A stretch of DNA of 64,000 nucleotides from Flavobacterium flabelliforme (GTDB lineage Bacteria > Bacteroidota > Bacteroidia > Flavobacteriales > Flavobacteriaceae): positions 620,001-684,000 of the forward strand of contig NZ_JAGFBU010000001.1 in the NCBI RefSeq assembly GCF_017948675.1, written 5' to 3'. The translations under genes and the position numbers were made by a program. The notes under the pieces were generated by a model. The model searched no databases. It had not been told where the DNA came from and saw only the letters and a list, made by a program, of their open reading frames with translations. Positions 60,245 to 64,000 of this stretch are shown one piece after another. Within the stretch, counting starts at the first letter, position 1. Each line of letters opens with the position of its first letter.

Positions 60245-62398
60245 TTAATAATCAAAATACCAATTAAAAATATCTGCACGCAATCCTATACTGAACCAAT
60301 TTGTACTTTCAGTAAAGTTAACTGCCGTATTCGTATTGGGGTCAAAACTCCTGTAAATATAACTTCCAAACAGTTTTAAATTAGTAGCTGGATTAACCAA
60401 ATACCCTCCTTGAATATCGGCAATAAAAATTGCAGTTTTATTTCCTTGACCTACTTTAACACCACTATCTAAAGGACGCTGTTCGTCATAATCTTTATAA
60501 ATATTTCCTCCATAATTAAAACCATCTTCTGCAGAATCAAAATCTAAACCTCGAGTACCAATTGTAAATTTAGCATCCGCAAAATATCTGCCTTTATGAT
60601 ATCTTGCAATGGCTAGAAGTTCATTAAAATTTCCTCCCCATTGATGCCCTAAACTCTGATTGTTATGACCATAATTGGTAATTGGCATGCTGTGCGAATA
60701 CACATAAGGACGAACATGATTGTATTCTAGTTGCAATAATAAATTATCAATTTTGAAAGCATTATAGTATTTCACTCCAAGCTGATATCCGTATTTATTT
60801 TTCCAACTATTATCTCTTTTTTTAACATCACCCAATGAAAATTCATCTAAGATAAATTGACCATAAAAATTAATTTGATCACTCCATTTGTATTTATATG
60901 TCAATCCCAAAACTGCGTTTCCACTTCTTGCAGAAGAAGCGAATTCTACAGATCGATAAAAAATAATTGGATTTACAAAGCTTACATCAAAACCTCTATT
61001 ATTTGTATTGGTCCAAATCACAGACTCAAAGAAACCTAGATTTAGTCTATTAGAAACATTCCAACTCAAATAATGATTTGCCATAAACTTTGTAGCATAA
61101 GTTCTTTCTACCGTAACTTCAGGTCTTACATCCTTCAGCCACATATAGGTATTGGTATATTTAATTTTCCAAAAATTTGTATTTAATTTAAAATAAGGAT
61201 ATGGACTTGCGCCATCGCTTTCTAATAAAGATCGGTATCCATCACCGATAAAATTTCTTCCGTAACCCAATTGCAAGTCGATGAATTTGCTTGGAGCTAA
61301 AGTCAAATTAGCTTCTGCTAAAGGGAAATCAAATCCATCTGTTTTAAAATCTTTAGCAATTCCCATTCCAGGAACTATAGCGGGATTTCCCCCGGCGGGT
61401 TTTATTGATTGCGCATAACTGTTATAGTAACCTGCAAAACGACCTTGACTTTCAAAAACTGTAGTTGTAAAATTAAGCATCTTACCCAATCCCCCACGAA
61501 AATTAATTCCTCGAGTATTCACATAAGTGTAAGAAGACTCACTATGAGATGCTTTTCCAGCCTGTAAATCAAATATCGGGTTCAATGTAAACCAATAGTC
61601 ATCTCCCTTAATTTCTACCATACTTTCATTCCATAACTTTCTTTCCCACCAACTAGATCCTTTCTTTTTTAAATCTTCATTTACTAATTTGAGATTATAA
61701 TATTTAGACACCTCAGAATATGTGTATGGTTTTGAAGCAGTATGATTATTAGTTCCTATTTGATTTAAGGAAGCATCAAATTGCGCATAATAACTATGAG
61801 AAAAAGGAACATTTAAGTGACTTTCAAATTCAGGATTATCAAATTTTTGATAGACAATATTATCTAGTTCCGTATTTTTTTTAGTATAATTAGGCATAAT
61901 TTTAGCCTTAGCCAAAGCTTCTGAAGCTATCACTTCTTTTGATTTCAATGGAATTAAAATCAGCAGTGTAAATTTAGCGTAAGTAGGATTACCATTGTAA
62001 GTAGCTGGTAGGATTTTAGGAAATTTATCAAAAACTCTTTTCGTTTCTTCAATCAATTTTTCCTCTGCAGCATCAATATATATAACTTTAAAAGATCCTT
62101 CTCGATCAACCTCGAAAAGCACTTTTACATTTCCTTTAAAATTAGTGTCTTTTAATTGTTGTGGAACTTTAAAATTTTCAAAAACAAAATCTTGAATTTG
62201 ATCATAAAAACAATTTTCTATTGCCTTTGATTCTAAATTCACACAAGTTGAAAAAACAGGAAAACGCTCAGCAGAATTTAAAGACTGCACAGAACTACTT
62301 GTAATCTCTTGTGCAGTCACTGAAAAAGAAAACAACATTAAAAAAAATAAAATTATTCCTTTGTTGCAGTTTATAGTATTCTTCAATTTAGTATTCAT
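60245..62398 (-). CDS. RemB-like gliding motility outer-membrane protein
   Basis: 717 residues from ATG 62398, with signal peptide (KGIILFFLMLFSFSVTAQ). Residues about 50-150 resemble a TonB C-terminal-like fold (QDFVFENFKVPQQL, FEVDREGSFKVIYI, LPATYNGNPTYAKF). The rest is rich in beta-strands and ends in WFSIGLRADIFNWYF, a barrel related to capsule-assembly Wzi-type porins. Flavobacterium RemB, needed for gliding on agar, has this layout as I recall it. Starts inside the deoC end (11-base overlap). Alternative: generic Wzi-like barrel. Confidence 0.68.
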   Translation of the reverse strand: MNTKLKNTINCNKGIILFFLMLFSFSVTAQEITSSSVQSLNSAERFPVFSTCVNLESKAIENCFYDQIQDFVFENFKVPQQLKDTNFKGNVKVLFEVDREGSFKVIYIDAAEEKLIEETKRVFDKFPKILPATYNGNPTYAKFTLLILIPLKSKEVIASEALAKAKIMPNYTKKNTELDNIVYQKFDNPEFESHLNVPFSHSYYAQFDASLNQIGTNNHTASKPYTYSEVSKYYNLKLVNEDLKKKGSSWWERKLWNESMVEIKGDDYWFTLNPIFDLQAGKASHSESSYTYVNTRGINFRGGLGKMLNFTTTVFESQGRFAGYYNSYAQSIKPAGGNPAIVPGMGIAKDFKTDGFDFPLAEANLTLAPSKFIDLQLGYGRNFIGDGYRSLLESDGASPYPYFKLNTNFWKIKYTNTYMWLKDVRPEVTVERTYATKFMANHYLSWNVSNRLNLGFFESVIWTNTNNRGFDVSFVNPIIFYRSVEFASSARSGNAVLGLTYKYKWSDQINFYGQFILDEFSLGDVKKRDNSWKNKYGYQLGVKYYNAFKIDNLLLQLEYNHVRPYVYSHSMPITNYGHNNQSLGHQWGGNFNELLAIARYHKGRYFADAKFTIGTRGLDFDSAEDGFNYGGNIYKDYDEQRPLDSGVKVGQGNKTAIFIADIQGGYLVNPATNLKLFGSYIYRSFDPNTNTAVNFTESTNWFSIGLRADIFNWYFDY

Positions 62399-63131
62399 TG
62401 TTTGAATTTTCGCCATTAGCAATCAATTTTGCACCAGAAGTACCAATTCTTTTAATCCCAAGTTCTATCATAGCAACAGCTTCATCATAAGTCCGTACTC
62501 CTCCAGCAGCTTTAACAGGAAGTGGCGATGCATTTTCAAGCATCATTTTGATAGAAGGAATTGTAGCTCCATTTGGCAAGTTATTTTCCGTTTTATAAAA
62601 ACCCGTAGATGATTTTACAAAAACTTTTGAAAATAATTCTTCATGAAAATTAGAAACAATTACATTTTTGATCAAACTTGACAATTGAATAATTTGTTTT
62701 TCATTGAGTGCTGCCACTTCAATTATCCATTTTACAACTTTATTATTCTTTAAACCTAATTGTGTTCCTTTTAGGATTTCTTCTTTTAACAATTCAACAT
62801 CTCCATTTTTAAAAGCTTCATAATTACAAACAAAATCAAGATCATCAGCACCATCCTCAATAGCTTTAGCAGCTTCTTTAAGTTTATCTTCAATCAACGA
62901 TTTTCCTTCTGGAAAATCAATTACAGTACCTATTTGCAAATTTGATTTTTCTTTAAGAATCATTTCTTTTGCTAAAGAAACCCTATCTGGCCTAATCATA
63001 ATAAGTTTAAAATGTTCTTCGATAGCTTCTTGGATAAAACCTTTAGCGACAAGAATATTTTCCTTTTCGCTAATACCTGCTTGTGTAGCTGTTTTTAAAT
63101 AGGTAGAATCTAAATATTGCTTTATATTCAT
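62388..63131 (-). CDS. deoC: Deoxyribose-phosphate aldolase
   Basis: Splits 2-deoxyribose 5-phosphate to acetaldehyde and glyceraldehyde 3-phosphate in deoxynucleoside breakdown. 247 residues from ATG 63131; the TIM barrel shows the Schiff-base lysine in VKSSTGFYK and a second lysine in KAAGGVRTYDEA, plus DFPEGKS and DFVCNYEAF. Consensus promoter just upstream. Confidence 0.96.
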   Translation of the reverse strand: MNIKQYLDSTYLKTATQAGISEKENILVAKGFIQEAIEEHFKLIMIRPDRVSLAKEMILKEKSNLQIGTVIDFPEGKSLIEDKLKEAAKAIEDGADDLDFVCNYEAFKNGDVELLKEEILKGTQLGLKNNKVVKWIIEVAALNEKQIIQLSSLIKNVIVSNFHEELFSKVFVKSSTGFYKTENNLPNGATIPSIKMMLENASPLPVKAAGGVRTYDEAVAMIELGIKRIGTSGAKLIANGENSNNEY

Positions 63132-63169
63132 AATGTTTTGATTTGATAATTGTAGCAAATTATGACTTA

Positions 63170-63203
63170 CAAAAATACATTATATCTTAACATATCTTTC
63201 AAA
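63170..63203 (-). promoter_or_regulatory. Promoter of deoC
   Basis: TTTG (63200-63203), 22-base spacer and TATTTTTG (63170-63177) on the minus strand, about 39 bases before the chosen ATG and 12 before the longer in-frame start, which favours the shorter form. Confidence 0.7.
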
Positions 63204-63301
63204 TAAAATTTTCTATTTGTATTATACAATCTAAAAATAGCCTTTGTTATATAAATTCAAATGTGAATTAAAAAATTATAAACGAAAGAGTTACATCCAT
63301 A

Positions 63302-63332
63302 TAATAAAAAAGTCCCACATAAGTGGGACTCA
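63302..63332 (-). terminator. Terminator after the VanZ-like gene
   Basis: AGTCCCAC (63311-63318) and GTGGGACT (63323-63330) form a perfect stem over four bases, followed on the minus strand by TTTTTTATT. End of the gcvH-vanZ unit. Confidence 0.9.
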
Positions 63333-63342
63333 AATTTTAATT

Positions 63343-63720
63343 TTACTTCGTTTTATTATTAAAACCAAATAAAGTAATAAGAAGTAATGATAAGCACGCA
63401 CCTGAAACATTTGCCATAACATCAAATATATCTGCTTGTCTGGTTGTAGTGAAAAAACCTTGAGCTAATTCGATTCCAATTCCAAAAAAAAGAGAAAAAA
63501 GAAATGAAAAAACTAATGGTTTATAACTAACTACTTCTTTATACTGATTCTTAAAAAATAAAAAGCAGAAGGTTGTTAACACAAAATGAAAAAACGCATG
63601 AACGAATTTATCTATATTTGAGACATTCCCTAAAGGAACACTACTAAACTGTGCTAAACAAAAATAAGAAATAATCAAAGACCAGATTAGTGCGGCCCAA
63701 AAATAGAGCTGTTTACGCAC
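63343..63720 (-). CDS. VanZ-like membrane protein
   Basis: 125 residues with four membrane helices (7-25, 35-55, 68-85, 98-118). The VanZ pattern NIDKFVHAFFHFVLTTF and FGIGIELAQGFFTTTRQADIFDVMANVSGA is clear. VanZ itself gives teicoplanin resistance; chromosomal relatives have no known role. Overlaps gcvH by 8 bases, so co-transcribed. A known neighbour pair in this family. Confidence 0.92.
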   Translation of the reverse strand: MRKQLYFWAALIWSLIISYFCLAQFSSVPLGNVSNIDKFVHAFFHFVLTTFCFLFFKNQYKEVVSYKPLVFSFLFSLFFGIGIELAQGFFTTTRQADIFDVMANVSGACLSLLLITLFGFNNKTK

Positions 63721-64000
63721 CTATTAATTCTTTGTAAGCTTCACTAGAAAGCAATCCTTCTACTTCACTCATGTTTGCTATTTTTATCTTGATCATCCAC
63801 CCTGCACCATAAGGATCAGAATTTACGCTTTCTGGATTACTTTCTAAATCGTCATTGAAAGCAATAATTTCTCCTGCTATAGGAAGAAACAAATCTGAAA
63901 CGGTTTTTACTGCTTCTACTGTCCCAAAAACTTCATCTTTCTCTAAAGTTTGATCTAAAGTTTCCACTTCAACATAAACAATATCTCCTAATTCTTTTTG
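63713..64000 (-). CDS. gcvH: Glycine cleavage system H protein, cut by window end
   Basis: C-terminal 95 residues; the first ~30 lie beyond the right edge. The lipoyl-lysine site VEAVKTVSD is present, with GDIVYVEVE before it and SVNSDPYGAGWMIKI after, as in full-length H proteins of about 126 residues. Carries the aminomethyl group between P, T and L proteins. The frame runs open through base 64000, so the true start is outside. Confidence 0.95.
   Translation of the reverse strand, partial: QKELGDIVYVEVETLDQTLEKDEVFGTVEAVKTVSDLFLPIAGEIIAFNDDLESNPESVNSDPYGAGWMIKIKIANMSEVEGLLSSEAYKELIGA

Overview
The window is a low-GC, gene-dense stretch of a chromosome from the Bacteroidota, almost certainly Flavobacteriaceae and most like Flavobacterium. 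The signs are TTG-N19/20-TAnnTTTG promoters ahead of tRNA and protein genes, the near absence of Shine-Dalgarno sequences, and family-typical genes: PorG, a PorP/SprF protein, a RemB-like protein, an S46 dipeptidyl-peptidase, an HPPK-deoxynucleoside kinase fusion, DUF4403, DUF6089 and DUF3347 proteins. Nearly all genes are housekeeping. I saw no prophage, integrase, transposase gene or CRISPR array.

Layout. 1-7.9 kb: fabD, a two-gene cassette that looks like a toxin-antitoxin pair, galE with a sugar aminotransferase, then waaA, a GNAT acetyltransferase and a DPP11-type S46 peptidase. 8-16.4 kb: a repeat-built alanine-rich lipoprotein, a DUF1508 protein, tRNA-Leu and tRNA-Gly, mutS, a DUF1573 protein, a SpoU methyltransferase, the folK-dNK fusion and sppA. 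16.5-26.8 kb: an AsmA-like protein, DUF2797, a GH3 protein, serB, clpX, clpP and tig. 26.8-30.8 kb is the only accessory-looking stretch: a CPBP protease, nhaA, tRNA-Glu, a 43-residue membrane protein and several intergenic repeat families. 30.8-34.5 kb is a copper/heavy-metal locus: a P-type ATPase, an AraC regulator with a metal-domain-like N-terminus, and a DUF3347 protein.

34.7-45.2 kb: a holin-like membrane protein, a hydrolase and pdxJ on the minus strand, facing a plus-strand envelope cluster of a CBS protein, nadK, porG, uppS, bamA, two OmpH/Skp chaperones and murI. This cluster joins lipid-carrier synthesis, peptidoglycan precursor supply, outer-membrane protein assembly and type IX secretion. 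45.2-53.4 kb: a gamma-carbonic anhydrase, a PorP/SprF protein, a NifU-like protein, dodecin, a helical stress-type protein, an MscS channel, tsaB, and an efflux adaptor plus TolC pair with no inner-membrane pump beside it. 53.6-64 kb: a DUF4403 lipoprotein, cytochrome oxidase genes (ctaB, two subunit III genes, subunit IV) followed by a maturation group (a cysteine-less SCO-like protein, SCO1, DUF420/CtaM-like, and a small CxxC protein), then a RemB-like protein, deoC, a VanZ-like protein and a gcvH cut by the window end.

No single locus is clearly a new system. The best leads are the toxin-antitoxin-like pair, the SCO/pseudo-SCO/CxxC assembly group, the HMA-AraC/DUF3347/ATPase metal locus, the tandem 173-bp repeat with REP-like palindromes, and the flavobacterial intergenic repeats around the CPBP gene. 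Names rest on motif recognition by eye; no database search was run.
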